Position numbers and translations under genes: made by a program | The notes under the pieces: generated by a model | Databases searched by the model: none | What the model was told of the DNA's origin: nothing | The model's input: only the letters and a program-made list of their open reading frames with translations | Source: an uncultured Gemmatimonadota bacterium | GTDB lineage: Bacteria > Gemmatimonadota > Gemmatimonadetes > Gemmatimonadales > GWC2-71-9 | DNA length: 34,465 nt | Assembly (NCBI GenBank): GCA_946479805.1 | Contig: CAMLHP010000006.1 | Location: 1-34,465, forward strand | Direction: 5' to 3' | Part shown: piece by piece, positions 7,377 through 15,317 of the stretch | How the letters are laid out: every line of letters starts with the position of its first letter | Numbering within the stretch: position 1 is the stretch's first letter

Positions 7377-7733
7377 TCAGGCCGCCGGAGGTACTGCCGC
7401 GAGCATCCGGCGATCATTCCGGAGTGCCCGCATGACCTGGCCGCACACGTCGGCAACGGAACGCGCGAAGTAGAACGGAACCGAGGGCAGTGAAACCCCG
7501 AAGAAGTCCTCGAGCACCTCGCGGTACTCGTCCACTGCATCCTGATCCCAACCCACGTCCCGGTAGAGGTGAACATCGAGGCTAAGGGCGCTGTAACTCC
7601 AGGTGCCTGTCAGCGTGACGATCATGCTCCGGGCGTACACCTGGACCTCGTCCGGGGTCAGATCTGACCGCACCCTCGTGCGCTCCCTCCGTATCAGCGC
7701 CTCGATATCCTGCCGAATTTCCGGTGCCACCAT
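7377..7733 (-). CDS. acyl-carrier-like protein lacking the carrier serine
   Basis: A 118-residue acidic protein of unknown function. Residues 50-103 follow the acyl carrier protein pattern: a short LYRDVGWD turn where carrier proteins have DLGLDSL, then AVDEYREVLEDFFGVSLP like the conserved VE..LEE.FGV.IP helix, then SVADVCGQV like the last helix. The residue that would carry phosphopantetheine (Ser in DSL) is replaced by Gln64 in D-Q-D, so it cannot be a normal carrier. An N-terminal helical extension of about 45 residues precedes the domain. No pathway genes are nearby. A palindrome and a TATAGT -10 lie upstream. The assignment rests on pattern resemblance and could be wrong; otherwise it is a hypothetical protein. 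Confidence 0.65.
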   Translation of the reverse strand: MVAPEIRQDIEALIRRERTRVRSDLTPDEVQVYARSMIVTLTGTWSYSALSLDVHLYRDVGWDQDAVDEYREVLEDFFGVSLPSVPFYFARSVADVCGQVMRALRNDRRMLAAVPPAA

Positions 7734-7758
7734 GGTTCCACAGCTTCAGGGGAGCGAC

Positions 7759-7764
7759 ACTATA
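7759..7764 (-). promoter_or_regulatory. TATAGT -10 element before the acyl-carrier-like gene
   Basis: On the minus strand TATAGT lies 25 bases upstream of the ATG at 7733, predicting a start near 7752. No -35 hexamer at 16-18 bases is convincing; instead a palindrome occupies the -35 side, as at activator-dependent promoters. Confidence 0.4.
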
Positions 7765-7786
7765 ACGCTTCCCCCGAAATCGCGAT

Positions 7787-7804
7787 ACTAGGACTTTCCC
7801 TAGT
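7787..7804. promoter_or_regulatory. palindrome ACTAGG-N6-CCTAGT, candidate activator site
   Basis: Perfect six-base arms around ACTTTC. Its centre (7795.5) is about 43 bases upstream of the predicted transcript start near 7752, the classic position for a LuxR/NarL-type activator. The response regulator gene ends 79 bases away at 7883. The surrounding 7740-7880 is clearly more AT-rich than its neighbours, as expected for control DNA. Confidence 0.45.
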
Positions 7805-7882
7805 CAATAATTTGACAGTGATATATGGAGAGTGCCGCGAGGAGTATACTGATACAAACTGTTGCGCTATAAACACTTAACC

Positions 7883-8527
7883 CTATACAAGCCTTTCAGA
7901 AACAGCGTACCTGATCAGCGCTGCTGTACTATTTAGCCCCAAAATGTGCTTGATCCTGCTCCGGTGGAACTCCACTGACTTGGCGCTCAAGCCCAGAGTT
8001 TCGGCGATTTCGTCTCCAGTCCGGCCCTTCGCAATCATGACCAGGATCTCGCGCTGACGGGAGGACAGGGCTGCAAGACCTCCTGCCTCCGGGTGACCCC
8101 TGGGATTGAGCCGGGCCTGCCGGGCCTCGGCATCCTTGAGTGCAGGCGTGAGATAGACCCGGCCCTCCATCGCCTCTCCGATGGCGAACCGCAGTTCCTC
8201 GGCCCGGGCGCTCTTAAGCACATACCCCAGCGCACCGACCTTGATCGCCTCATCGGCATAGATCCGGTCGGCATGCATGGTGACGATCACCACGGCGACT
8301 TCGGGTTGATGCTTGCGGATGTCTGCACAGATTTCGAGCCCGCTCCGTCCCGGAAGCGAGATGTCCAGCAGCACCACATCCGGCTTGAAGCGCTCCACCG
8401 CTCCCAGCGCTCCCTGGCCGTCGCCCTCCACGCCGACGATGTCGTGATCCGGGTTCAGCATCGCGCTTATGCCCTCGACCATGAGCGCGTGGTCGTCCAC
8501 CAGCAGCAGGCGGGGGCGCTGCTTCAC
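7883..8527 (-). CDS. NarL/FixJ-family response regulator
   Basis: A 214-residue two-component regulator. The receiver domain (residues 5-120) has the acidic pair Asp11/Asp12, phosphoacceptor Asp55 (VVLLDISLPG), Thr83 and Lys105. The C-terminal LuxR-type helix-turn-helix (about 154-212) is clear: LSSRQREILVMIAKGRTGDEI, then LGLSAKSVEFHRSRI. Its start overlaps the histidine kinase stop by four bases, so it is the cognate partner of that kinase. It is the last gene of the nine-gene run that begins with sdhC. A palindrome of the kind bound by this family lies just beyond its 3' end, in front of the next gene. The signal and regulon are not shown by the sequence. Confidence 0.95.
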   Translation of the reverse strand: MKQRPRLLLVDDHALMVEGISAMLNPDHDIVGVEGDGQGALGAVERFKPDVVLLDISLPGRSGLEICADIRKHQPEVAVVIVTMHADRIYADEAIKVGALGYVLKSARAEELRFAIGEAMEGRVYLTPALKDAEARQARLNPRGHPEAGGLAALSSRQREILVMIAKGRTGDEIAETLGLSAKSVEFHRSRIKHILGLNSTAALIRYAVSERLV

Positions 8528-9303
8528 GCCGGCTCCGCCCTCGTTGCCCCTGGCCGCACTGGCACCCAGGCCGTGATCCGCGTGCCACCTCCCGGTGCTG
8601 AGCGCACCATGACCCTCCCCTGCACCAGCTTCATTCGCTCAGTGAGGCTGGTCAGCCCCAGGCCCTTCCTGGAGACGGCGGCAGTCGGGTCAAAGCCAAT
8701 GCCCCCGTCTTCCACTTCGAGCGTGATCCCGTCGGCATCCGACCGCAGCCGGAGGTCAGCAGATCCCGCATTGGCGTGCCGCAACACATTGCGCAGCGAT
8801 TCCTGGGCTACGCGATAGAGCGCGGTGGCCACAGGCTCCCCTACGGACCGTACGCTGGTGGCTACCGATACCCGCACGCCGAGGCCCTGGGCCTCGAACT
8901 CCGACCCCAGCTGCACCAGCGCGGCTGGGAGCCCGAGGTGATCCAGGGCCGCCGGGTGCACCCGATGCGCCAGGCCCCGGATGCCGCCGGCCAGGTCGTC
9001 CAGTTCCGACCTGATGGCGCCCAGGCGGGAGGGAAGCGTGGCCGCTGCGGCGCCCGTCTCCAGGGTTTCCAGTTCGTGGCCCAGCATCGCCACCCGCTGA
9101 ATGATGTCGTCATGCAGTTCCCGCGCGAGCCAGGCCCGTTCCTCTTCCTGGGCCGCGAGAAGCCTGCCGCCGAATCCCCGGGTCGCGGCCAGATATCGGC
9201 GCTGCTGCAAGACCAGCGAGCCGATGAATGCCACCGCCAGTATCAGGCCGACAACGGTCGCGGCGACAAAGATCCACCAGAGTTCACTCGTTGCTGTTGA
9301 CAC
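8524..9303 (-). CDS. membrane-anchored histidine kinase (HisKA_3 type)
   Basis: A 259-residue sensor kinase using the GTG at 9303. It has one N-terminal membrane helix (about 9-33) and almost no extracellular part. The dimerisation and phosphotransfer helix has EEERAWLARELHDD with His64 as the phosphorylated residue. The ATP-binding domain shows ALYRVAQESLRNVLRHA (N box), VEDGGIGFD (G1) and GLGLTSLTERM (G2). With no sensor domain of its own it probably takes its signal from the seven-helix protein encoded just upstream, whose gene it overlaps by 61 bases. The longer open frame upstream of 9303 merely shadows that gene. The ribosome site is weak, consistent with coupling. It overlaps the response regulator start by four bases. 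Confidence 0.9.
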   Translation of the reverse strand: MSTATSELWWIFVAATVVGLILAVAFIGSLVLQQRRYLAATRGFGGRLLAAQEEERAWLARELHDDIIQRVAMLGHELETLETGAAAATLPSRLGAIRSELDDLAGGIRGLAHRVHPAALDHLGLPAALVQLGSEFEAQGLGVRVSVATSVRSVGEPVATALYRVAQESLRNVLRHANAGSADLRLRSDADGITLEVEDGGIGFDPTAAVSRKGLGLTSLTERMKLVQGRVMVRSAPGGGTRITAWVPVRPGATRAEPA

Positions 9304-9929
9304 CGGATGGCCCAGGCGAAAAGGAGGTTGTGGACAATGATGAGCGCGGCATTCACCTCGAAGACGGCCATCAGCAGCACCATGGAGTCCAGTTCCAGCA
9401 GCAGGTTGGCCACCGGGTTCAGCACCGACAGCATGCTGAAGTAGATCATCACTCCCACGCACACCCAGAACCAGTCCTGCTGCGCAAGCGGTTCCACCAG
9501 CGAACGCGAGCGCGACACCAGGGTGTACGCTGACACCGCCACCAGCAGGATCGACTCCACCGTCTTGACGTATTGCGGGAACTTCTCCAGCGACTCGGTT
9601 GTGAGGGTCAGCCCGCCCCAGAGCAGTAGAAAGGCGGGTATGCACATCACGATCGTGAGCCGTGGCAGCTCCCTGAGCTGCCACTGCGACATGGCATATA
9701 GCAGGATCGTCGCCTCAAACGGACCGAAAACATGGATCAGCCAGAGGCTGGGCCGATTCTGCTCGCTCAATAACCACATGACCAGTCCCTCGGCGAGCGC
9801 GGCAGCACTGTAGATCACGATGAGGCGCAACGGCAGGCTGAGTCGCCTTGCACGAAACCCCAACAGTGTCGGAACTGCGAAGGACAGGATCGCCAGATCG
9901 GGAAGGAGGTCCCATGCCCAGTGCCGCAT
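9243..9929 (-). CDS. seven-helix membrane protein, putative sensor partner
   Basis: A 228-residue integral membrane protein with seven predicted helices between about residues 8 and 215 and short charged loops. The ATG at 9929 lies four bases after the stop of the preceding gene, and the true N-terminus MRHWAWDLLPDLAIL matches a first helix; the open frame upstream of it is noise. The final helix runs into FAWAIRCQQQ and a short basic tail. No enzyme motif or known family is recognised. Its gene overlaps the histidine kinase gene by 61 bases, and that kinase lacks a sensor region, so a two-protein receptor (membrane sensor plus kinase) is the most economical reading (inference). Confidence 0.8.
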   Translation of the reverse strand: MRHWAWDLLPDLAILSFAVPTLLGFRARRLSLPLRLIVIYSAAALAEGLVMWLLSEQNRPSLWLIHVFGPFEATILLYAMSQWQLRELPRLTIVMCIPAFLLLWGGLTLTTESLEKFPQYVKTVESILLVAVSAYTLVSRSRSLVEPLAQQDWFWVCVGVMIYFSMLSVLNPVANLLLELDSMVLLMAVFEVNAALIIVHNLLFAWAIRCQQQRVNSGGSLSPRPLSA

Positions 9930-9933
9930 TCTG

Positions 9934-10239
9934 CTAGCGGTCGTCCGGATCGCAGAACGGCGGGCAGGGCTTGGATTCCTCCGCAATCGAGCCCGTCCAC
10001 ATGTCCCGTCCGTCGGCATCAGTGGCGACCAGCACCAGCGTCTCACTGCCCTTGTCTTGCCGGGCATGATACATCCGGATGCCCACGCACCCAGCCTGTT
10101 CCAGCAGCTTCTGCAGCGCATCTCGCCCGAAGAAGTGCCCGTGGGCCTTGCCGGCCGCTGCCTTGTCTGCCCGCCACGCCTTGATGAGGCCCTTCGCCTT
10201 CTCGGCATCTATGTCGTGGGGTTCCTTGCCGGTGAACAT
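9934..10239 (-). CDS. small conserved protein with C-terminal CPPxC
   Basis: A 101-residue soluble protein. The N-terminal half is charged (DAEKAKGLIKAWR), followed by GHFFGRDALQKLLEQ, then a beta-rich part CVGIRMYHAR, ETLVLVATDADGRDM, and it ends KPCPPFCDPDDR. I recall unannotated bacterial proteins of this layout (GCVGIRIY, then LVLVG.DA.G.DM, then CPP.CD); no function is known to me. The terminal CPPFC pair may bind metal or form a disulfide. A strong GAGGAGG site precedes the ATG. It sits between a helical-repeat protein and the seven-helix sensor candidate in the sdh-to-regulator run, so it may be part of the sensing branch. Confidence 0.75.
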   Translation of the reverse strand: MFTGKEPHDIDAEKAKGLIKAWRADKAAAGKAHGHFFGRDALQKLLEQAGCVGIRMYHARQDKGSETLVLVATDADGRDMWTGSIAEESKPCPPFCDPDDR

Positions 10240-10288
10240 GGTGCCTCCTCAGGTTGGTGACTGCCCCATCCGGGCCAGCGCGGAGCCG

Positions 10289-10789
10289 CTACTCGCCCAG
10301 CACCGGCTCCACTGCTTCCGGCTCAGGCGCGGCGAGATGATGGCGCTCGATCAGGCGGACGCAGGTGTTCCACCGCAGCAGCGCTTCATCGTGGCCGGGA
10401 GCTCGCAGCTTCTCGGCCTCCTCGTACAATGCCATTGCGCGATGGAGCCAGTCCCAGGCCATGTCGCCCCGCCCCGCCACTTTCGAGCGCAGCTTCACGC
10501 GGGCCCGCCGCTCACAGAGAATCCCGCCGTAGTACGCCTTCCTGTAAGGATCCGTGACCCGCTCCAGCGGCTCCCGGGCACGCTCGTAGTCGCTCGACAC
10601 CTCATCCCCGAACTGGTCGCTCCGGGCCAGCGCCAGCTGGATCAGCGCAGCCTCATTGGACGGGTCCACCTCGAGCACGTCGAGGCAGATGCTCTCTGCT
10701 GCCCACCCCTCGTTGAGCAGCCGGTACCGTTCCGCCTTGGCCAGCGCCGCCTCGACGCCGGCCGGGCTGATCCGCTTCAGCTCTGACAT
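10289..10789 (-). CDS. helical-repeat (TPR-like) protein, unknown function
   Basis: A 166-residue soluble protein with helix pairs resembling tetratricopeptide repeats: AERYRLLNEGWAAESICLDV, then LEVDPSNEAALIQLALARSD, then a long MALYEEAEKLRAPGHDEALL segment. No signal peptide or catalytic motif. AGGAG seven bases before ATG supports the start, 19 bases after the sdhB stop. In some bacteria small TPR-like proteins are found close to sdh genes, perhaps as assembly factors; that role here is inference. Confidence 0.75.
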   Translation of the reverse strand: MSELKRISPAGVEAALAKAERYRLLNEGWAAESICLDVLEVDPSNEAALIQLALARSDQFGDEVSSDYERAREPLERVTDPYRKAYYGGILCERRARVKLRSKVAGRGDMAWDWLHRAMALYEEAEKLRAPGHDEALLRWNTCVRLIERHHLAAPEPEAVEPVLGE

Positions 10790-10808
10790 GATTCGCTCCT
10801 GCGTGTGC

Positions 10809-11591
10809 TCAGGCGTGCCGCCGGGAGAAGATCTTCACCAGCTTGCCCACCGGATCAAAGGCGTGATCCACCACCCGCTCCTTGAGAGGGATGATGGCGT
10901 TGTCAGTGATCTTGATGCTTTCCGGGCAGACCGCGGTACAGCACTTGGTGATGTTGCAGTAGCCGATGCCATGGGCCTGCCTGAGCTCCGGCACCCGGTC
11001 CTCGGTGTCGAGCGGGTGCATCTCCAGCGCGGCGGCGTACACCAGGAAGCGCGGACCAATGAACTCGTCGTGCTTCTGGTGGTCGCGCAGGACATGGCAC
11101 ACATCCTGGCACAGGTAGCATTCGATGCACTTCCGGAACTCCTGCACCCGGTCCACGTCCGACTGGTCTATCCGCCAGGTGCCGTCCGGGGCGTCGGGCA
11201 GGCGCGGCTTGAATGGCTTGATTCCCTGCTTCACCCGGTAATTCCAGCTCACGTCGGTCACCAGGTCCCGCACAAGCGGGAACGCCTTCATGGGCTCGAC
11301 AGTGACGGGCTCGCCAAGGTCCAGCTCGTTCAGCCGGGTCATGCACATCAGGCGCGGCTTGCCGTTGATCTCGGCGGAACAGGAGCCGCACTTCCCGGCC
11401 TTGCAGTTCCACCGCACCGCAAGGTCATGGGCCTGCTCCGCCTGGATCTGGTGAACCGCGTCGAGGACCACCATTCCGTCCGATACCGCAGTGGAGTAGT
11501 CCTCGAAGCGTCCGCTTGAGGCGTCGCCCCGCCAGACGCGGAACCTCGCCAGCTGATCAGCCTGTTGGTCAGCCCGTTGGTCAGCTTGCAT
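10809..11591 (-). CDS. sdhB: succinate dehydrogenase / fumarate reductase iron-sulfur subunit
   Basis: A 260-residue electron-transfer subunit of complex II, passing electrons from FAD to quinone. The 2Fe-2S ligands are in CKAGKCGSCSAEING plus the later Cys in RLMC. The two ferredoxin-like motifs for the 4Fe-4S and 3Fe-4S clusters are CIECYLCQDVCHV and CNITKCCTAVCPESI. The wording resembles the actinobacterial Sdh1 type more than mitochondrial SdhB. I choose ATG 11591, with GGAGG nine bases upstream; the longer frame would add an unlikely Arg-rich leader. The N-terminus has a short ADQ-type tandem repeat (residues 2-14) from a 12-base DNA repeat. It starts one base after the oxidase stop codon, so it is coupled to that gene rather than to sdhA. 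Confidence 0.95.
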   Translation of the reverse strand: MQADQRADQQADQLARFRVWRGDASSGRFEDYSTAVSDGMVVLDAVHQIQAEQAHDLAVRWNCKAGKCGSCSAEINGKPRLMCMTRLNELDLGEPVTVEPMKAFPLVRDLVTDVSWNYRVKQGIKPFKPRLPDAPDGTWRIDQSDVDRVQEFRKCIECYLCQDVCHVLRDHQKHDEFIGPRFLVYAAALEMHPLDTEDRVPELRQAHGIGYCNITKCCTAVCPESIKITDNAIIPLKERVVDHAFDPVGKLVKIFSRRHA

Positions 11592-11592
11592 G

Positions 11593-13500
11593 TCAGCGCA
11601 CCTCCAGAGCGACGGTCCGGGTCCACGGCACGGGCGCGTACGGGCCCGACACAACCAGGTTCAGGCGCTCACCCGCCCGCGGCGTCAACTCGAAATCCGC
11701 GGTCTCCCCCGGCCCCGTGAGCAGCGTCGCACGGCGCGGCGCCGCCTGCCATTCAGGAAGATCAGCACCATCCTTGGCGAGCGGCTTCCACGACGTCGCG
11801 GCTGAATCGCGCATCAGCTCGAACAGGACCCGCTGATCGGCATTGATGTTGATGAGCCGAAGCCGGTTGGCCCGGCCCGCGGCCAGCGCCAGCGGCCTGG
11901 GCTGCGACGCGCCGTTTATGTATCCGGCGGCCGAATCGCGGAAGGTGGGGCCGTCCAGGCCCACCACCACCAAGTGATCCGTTTCGGGATCCGGCGTGGT
12001 TCCGGGCTCCACCACCAGCAGCGCGCCATAGAGGCCCATCGCCAGCTGGGTCATCTCGTTGGCATGGGCATGATAGATGAATGTGCCTGAGCGCGGCGGA
12101 GTGAACTCGGCGACGAACGAGTCTCCCGGCGCGATCGGCGCCATCACCCTGGGCATGATGCCACTCCAGCCAGGCACGCCGTCGGGGTAGCTCTCCAGCT
12201 CGATACCATGCCAGTGCACCCCGCTGGCCTCGGGCAGGTTGTTGACCACGGTGATGCTTACCGGCTTGCCGCGCTCCAGCACCAGCACAGGTCCGGGAAT
12301 CTGGATCGAGTCGCGCGGGGGATCTGCGCCCTGGGGAATCACGAAGCCGTATCCTGCCGAGTCGCCGAAGCGGCGAGGCGCGGTCTGGAGCAGGAGCCGG
12401 ATGCGTCGGGCTGAATCGGATTTCACGGCGGCGTGCCACCCCTCGGGCACCGGCACCCTGATGCCCATGACAAGCCCGTTCATGGCGCGTTCCGCTGTGT
12501 GTTCGTGCGGCAGTCCCGAGGAGTCACCCCGCGCGGCTGCCTCCAGCGCGAGGTTGCCGGTGAGCGAAGCCAGCGGCGACACGTGAAACGCGAAGTGACA
12601 GTGGAAGATCCAGTTGCCCGGCCGGCCTGGCGCCCAGCGCATTGACATGGTATTCCACGGAAGCATCAGCTCGGTTACCATTTTCGGCCGCGCACCCGCC
12701 GCGAACAGCGTGTCCCCAAGCCAGTCGCCCCGGCTTGCAAGCTCGAAGTAGAAGCCGTGGAGGTGCATCGGGTGCGAGCTGTTGGTCGGGTTGACCCAGC
12801 GCCACGTCACGCTGTCGCCCAGCGCCACGTCCAGCCGCTCGGTGTGGGGCCACGACTTGCCGTTGATCACCATGATGTCGCGGGGCGGGCGATCAGGGTG
12901 CAGGGAGTCGGGCACCTCTGACCACATCCCCAGCACGAACACCCTGTCGTCTGGCTGAGCCCTCGCCGAGTCCACGATCAGTGCGCCGCCCAGCTGGCTG
13001 TCGCTGCCTGTGCGATCGCCGGCATCGTTGCCCAGCAGATTGGCGGCGTAGAAATAGGTGCCCGGCGTGCCGGCGGTGAACTCCACCACCCGCCGCTCTC
13101 CGGCGGGCACCACGAGCGAGTCGGCGGCGTTGCCCGGCCGAGCCATCAGGCCATGCGCTACGATGGTGGAGTCGGCCAGCGTGTTCCGAACGCTGATGCG
13201 GATCGTGGTGCCTTCGGGCACGCGGATCAGGGGAGACGGTATCTGCAGCTCGCCACCGGTCTCGCGGAACGCGAGCATCTCGATCGCAGGGCCATCGTCG
13301 GCGTCCGGATGCCACATGCCGCGCGCCACCTCGAGATCGAGGGTGAGAACCTCGTTGGCAAGAACACCGGCTGCCGCCCGGTTGTCATGGGCCTCGATGG
13401 ACGGCAGCTCGGCGCGTGATTGCAGGCCGCCGCACGACGCGAGCAGCAGTCCACTGCCCACCAGGCGCAAGCTCAGCGAACGGCACCGGATTGGCGGCAT
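11593..13500 (-). CDS. permuted multicopper oxidase, lipoprotein
   Basis: A 635-residue protein with four cupredoxin-like domains and a signal with lipobox (LLASC, Cys23). All four trinuclear-centre motifs are present but rotated. Residues 243-248 HPMHLH and 300-306 HCHFAFH, normally at the C-terminus, come first; 429-431 HWH and 477-479 HAH, normally at the N-terminus, come second. The first domain keeps the fold but has lost its ligands (AHGLMA at 116, YFYAAN at 149). Type 1 copper ligands His243, Cys301 and His306 are present; the usual axial Met is absent (SPLASL follows). The gene lies between sdhA (two-base gap) and sdhB (one-base gap). The substrate is unknown; phenols, metals or a link to respiration are possible. 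It could be described as two fused two-domain oxidases. Confidence 0.88.
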   Translation of the reverse strand: MPPIRCRSLSLRLVGSGLLLASCGGLQSRAELPSIEAHDNRAAAGVLANEVLTLDLEVARGMWHPDADDGPAIEMLAFRETGGELQIPSPLIRVPEGTTIRISVRNTLADSTIVAHGLMARPGNAADSLVVPAGERRVVEFTAGTPGTYFYAANLLGNDAGDRTGSDSQLGGALIVDSARAQPDDRVFVLGMWSEVPDSLHPDRPPRDIMVINGKSWPHTERLDVALGDSVTWRWVNPTNSSHPMHLHGFYFELASRGDWLGDTLFAAGARPKMVTELMLPWNTMSMRWAPGRPGNWIFHCHFAFHVSPLASLTGNLALEAAARGDSSGLPHEHTAERAMNGLVMGIRVPVPEGWHAAVKSDSARRIRLLLQTAPRRFGDSAGYGFVIPQGADPPRDSIQIPGPVLVLERGKPVSITVVNNLPEASGVHWHGIELESYPDGVPGWSGIMPRVMAPIAPGDSFVAEFTPPRSGTFIYHAHANEMTQLAMGLYGALLVVEPGTTPDPETDHLVVVGLDGPTFRDSAAGYINGASQPRPLALAAGRANRLRLININADQRVLFELMRDSAATSWKPLAKDGADLPEWQAAPRRATLLTGPGETADFELTPRAGERLNLVVSGPYAPVPWTRTVALEVR

Positions 13501-13502
13501 TG

Positions 13503-15317
13503 CTAGCGATTCTCCTCGATGATGGCGGCAAGCTCGGCGGGCAGCGGCGGAATGGGTCGGCGTTCGAGTTCCATTCCGCCGTCACCGCCCCTCCGCACCA
13601 CAATATTGAACCCGGCGTACGCCTCGTCCCTGGCCGGGTAGTCGTCCCGGAAGTGCCCGCCCCGGCTCTCCTTCCGCTCCAGCGCGGAGCGCGTGATGGC
13701 CTCGCTCACGGTGAGCAGGTTGTCCAGGTCCAGCACGGTATGCCAGCCGGGATTGTACTCCCGGTTTCCGGCGGTGCCGGCCCTGCTGGCGCGTTCCCTC
13801 AGCCCGGCAATTCGCTCCAGTGCCTCGTTCATGTCGCTCTCGGTGCGGACGATCCCCACCAGGTCCTGCATGGCATCCTGCAGGTCGTGCTGCACCTGAT
13901 AGGGTGCCTCGGCATCTTCGCCCCGTTCGAACGGTTCGAGGGATCGGCCTGCCCACCTGTCCACTTCAGCACTGTTCACCACTCCGGCCGGATGCGCGGC
14001 GGCGAACTCAGCCGCGTGCCGTCCCGCCCGCTGCCCGAAAACCAGCAAGTCGGAGAGGCTGTTTCCGCCCAGCCGATTCGCCCCATGCAATCCCGCCGCC
14101 ACCTCACCCGCGGCGAAAAGCCCCGGCACGCTGGACATCTGGGTATCGCCGTCCACCCGCACGCCGCCCATCACGTAGTGCGTAGTGGGGCCGACCTCCA
14201 TCGGGGCGATGGTGATGTCGATGTCTGCCAGCTGCCTGAACTGGTGATACATGCTGGGGAGCTTCCTGCGGATCACCTCGGCCGCGTTGGGCAGCTTCTC
14301 CTTGATCCAGGCGATGTCGAGAAAGACGCCGCCATGGGGACTGCCACGCCCTTCGCGTACCTCGCGCATGATGCAGCGAGCCACATGGTCACGGGTGAGC
14401 AATTCCGGGGGCCGGCGGGCCTCCTTGTCGCCCTGGGTATAGCGCCATCCCTCCTCCGGTGTGTCGGCGGTCTGCGAGCGGTAGTTCTCCGGTATGTCGT
14501 CGAACATGAACCGCTTGCCCTCGCGGTTGACGAGGATGCCGCCCTCACCCCGGACGCCCTCGGTCACCAGGATGCCGCGCACGCTGGGCGGCCACACCAT
14601 TCCCGTGGGATGGAACTGCACAAACTCCATGTCCTGCAGCTCTGCGCCAGCGTTGTACGCCAGCGACTGGCCGTCGCCGGTGTATTCCCAGCTGTTGCTG
14701 GTGATGCGGAAAGCCCGGCCGATGCCGCCGGTGGCCAGCACAATTGCCCTGGCGCGAAACAGGCGGAACCTTCCCCGCTCGCGGTCGTACCCGAACGCGC
14801 CCACCACCCGGTCGCCATCCTTGAGCAGTGTCACGACGGTCACTTCCATGTGGACGTCGATCCCCTGGTGCACGCCGTGATCCTGGAGCGTGCGGATCAT
14901 CTCGAGTCCGGTGCGGTCGCCCACGTGCGCCAGGCGGGGATACTTGTGCCCGCCGAAGTTGCGCTGGAGGATGCGACCGTCGGGCGTCCGGTCGAACAGT
15001 GCGCCCCAGGCCTCCAGCTCGCGCACCCGGTCGGGGGCCTCCTTCGCATGGAGCTCGGCCATGCGCCAGTTGTTCATGTACTGGCCACCCCGCATGGTGT
15101 CAGCGAAGTGCACCTCCCAGTTGTCGCGGTCGTCCACGTTGGCAAGCGACGCCGCCACTCCGCCTTCTGCCATCACCGTGTGGGCCTTGCCCAGCAGCGA
15201 CTTGCAGACCAGCCCTACGGAGGCGCCACTCGCAGCCGCCTCGATGGCAGCGCGCAGCCCTGCGCCCCCGGCACCGATGACCAGCACATCGTGGTCGTGA
15301 GTCTGGTAATCCGCCAC
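13503..15317 (-). CDS. sdhA: succinate dehydrogenase / fumarate reductase flavoprotein subunit
   Basis: A 604-residue catalytic subunit oxidising succinate to fumarate. The FAD-binding Rossmann motif is VLVIGAGGAGLRAA (11-24). KAHTVMAEGG (44-53) holds His46, at the position of the covalent FAD link in this family. EFVQFHPTG, the TEGVRGEGG substrate loop and LHGANRLGGNSLSDLLVFG are all intact, so the enzyme should be active. The start is GTG at 15317, sharing one base with the sdhC stop (TAGTG), with GAGG seven bases upstream; the long open frame beyond it is a shadow of sdhC. The C-terminal helical domain (from about residue 440) is of normal length. The permuted oxidase gene follows after two bases. 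Confidence 0.96.
   Translation of the reverse strand: MADYQTHDHDVLVIGAGGAGLRAAIEAAASGASVGLVCKSLLGKAHTVMAEGGVAASLANVDDRDNWEVHFADTMRGGQYMNNWRMAELHAKEAPDRVRELEAWGALFDRTPDGRILQRNFGGHKYPRLAHVGDRTGLEMIRTLQDHGVHQGIDVHMEVTVVTLLKDGDRVVGAFGYDRERGRFRLFRARAIVLATGGIGRAFRITSNSWEYTGDGQSLAYNAGAELQDMEFVQFHPTGMVWPPSVRGILVTEGVRGEGGILVNREGKRFMFDDIPENYRSQTADTPEEGWRYTQGDKEARRPPELLTRDHVARCIMREVREGRGSPHGGVFLDIAWIKEKLPNAAEVIRRKLPSMYHQFRQLADIDITIAPMEVGPTTHYVMGGVRVDGDTQMSSVPGLFAAGEVAAGLHGANRLGGNSLSDLLVFGQRAGRHAAEFAAAHPAGVVNSAEVDRWAGRSLEPFERGEDAEAPYQVQHDLQDAMQDLVGIVRTESDMNEALERIAGLRERASRAGTAGNREYNPGWHTVLDLDNLLTVSEAITRSALERKESRGGHFRDDYPARDEAYAGFNIVVRRGGDGGMELERRPIPPLPAELAAIIEENR

Noticed and set aside
7787..7804. Palindrome as a terminator of the response regulator gene
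   Set aside because: No T-run follows on the relevant strand and the loop is AT-rich with short arms; an operator fits better.
7812..7850. Plus-strand TTGACA with TATACT as a promoter
   Set aside because: The spacing is 27 bases, far from 17, and there is no plus-strand gene downstream.
9304..9684. N-terminal extension of the histidine kinase
   Set aside because: It is an alternative-frame reading of the seven-helix protein and lacks membrane or sensor character.
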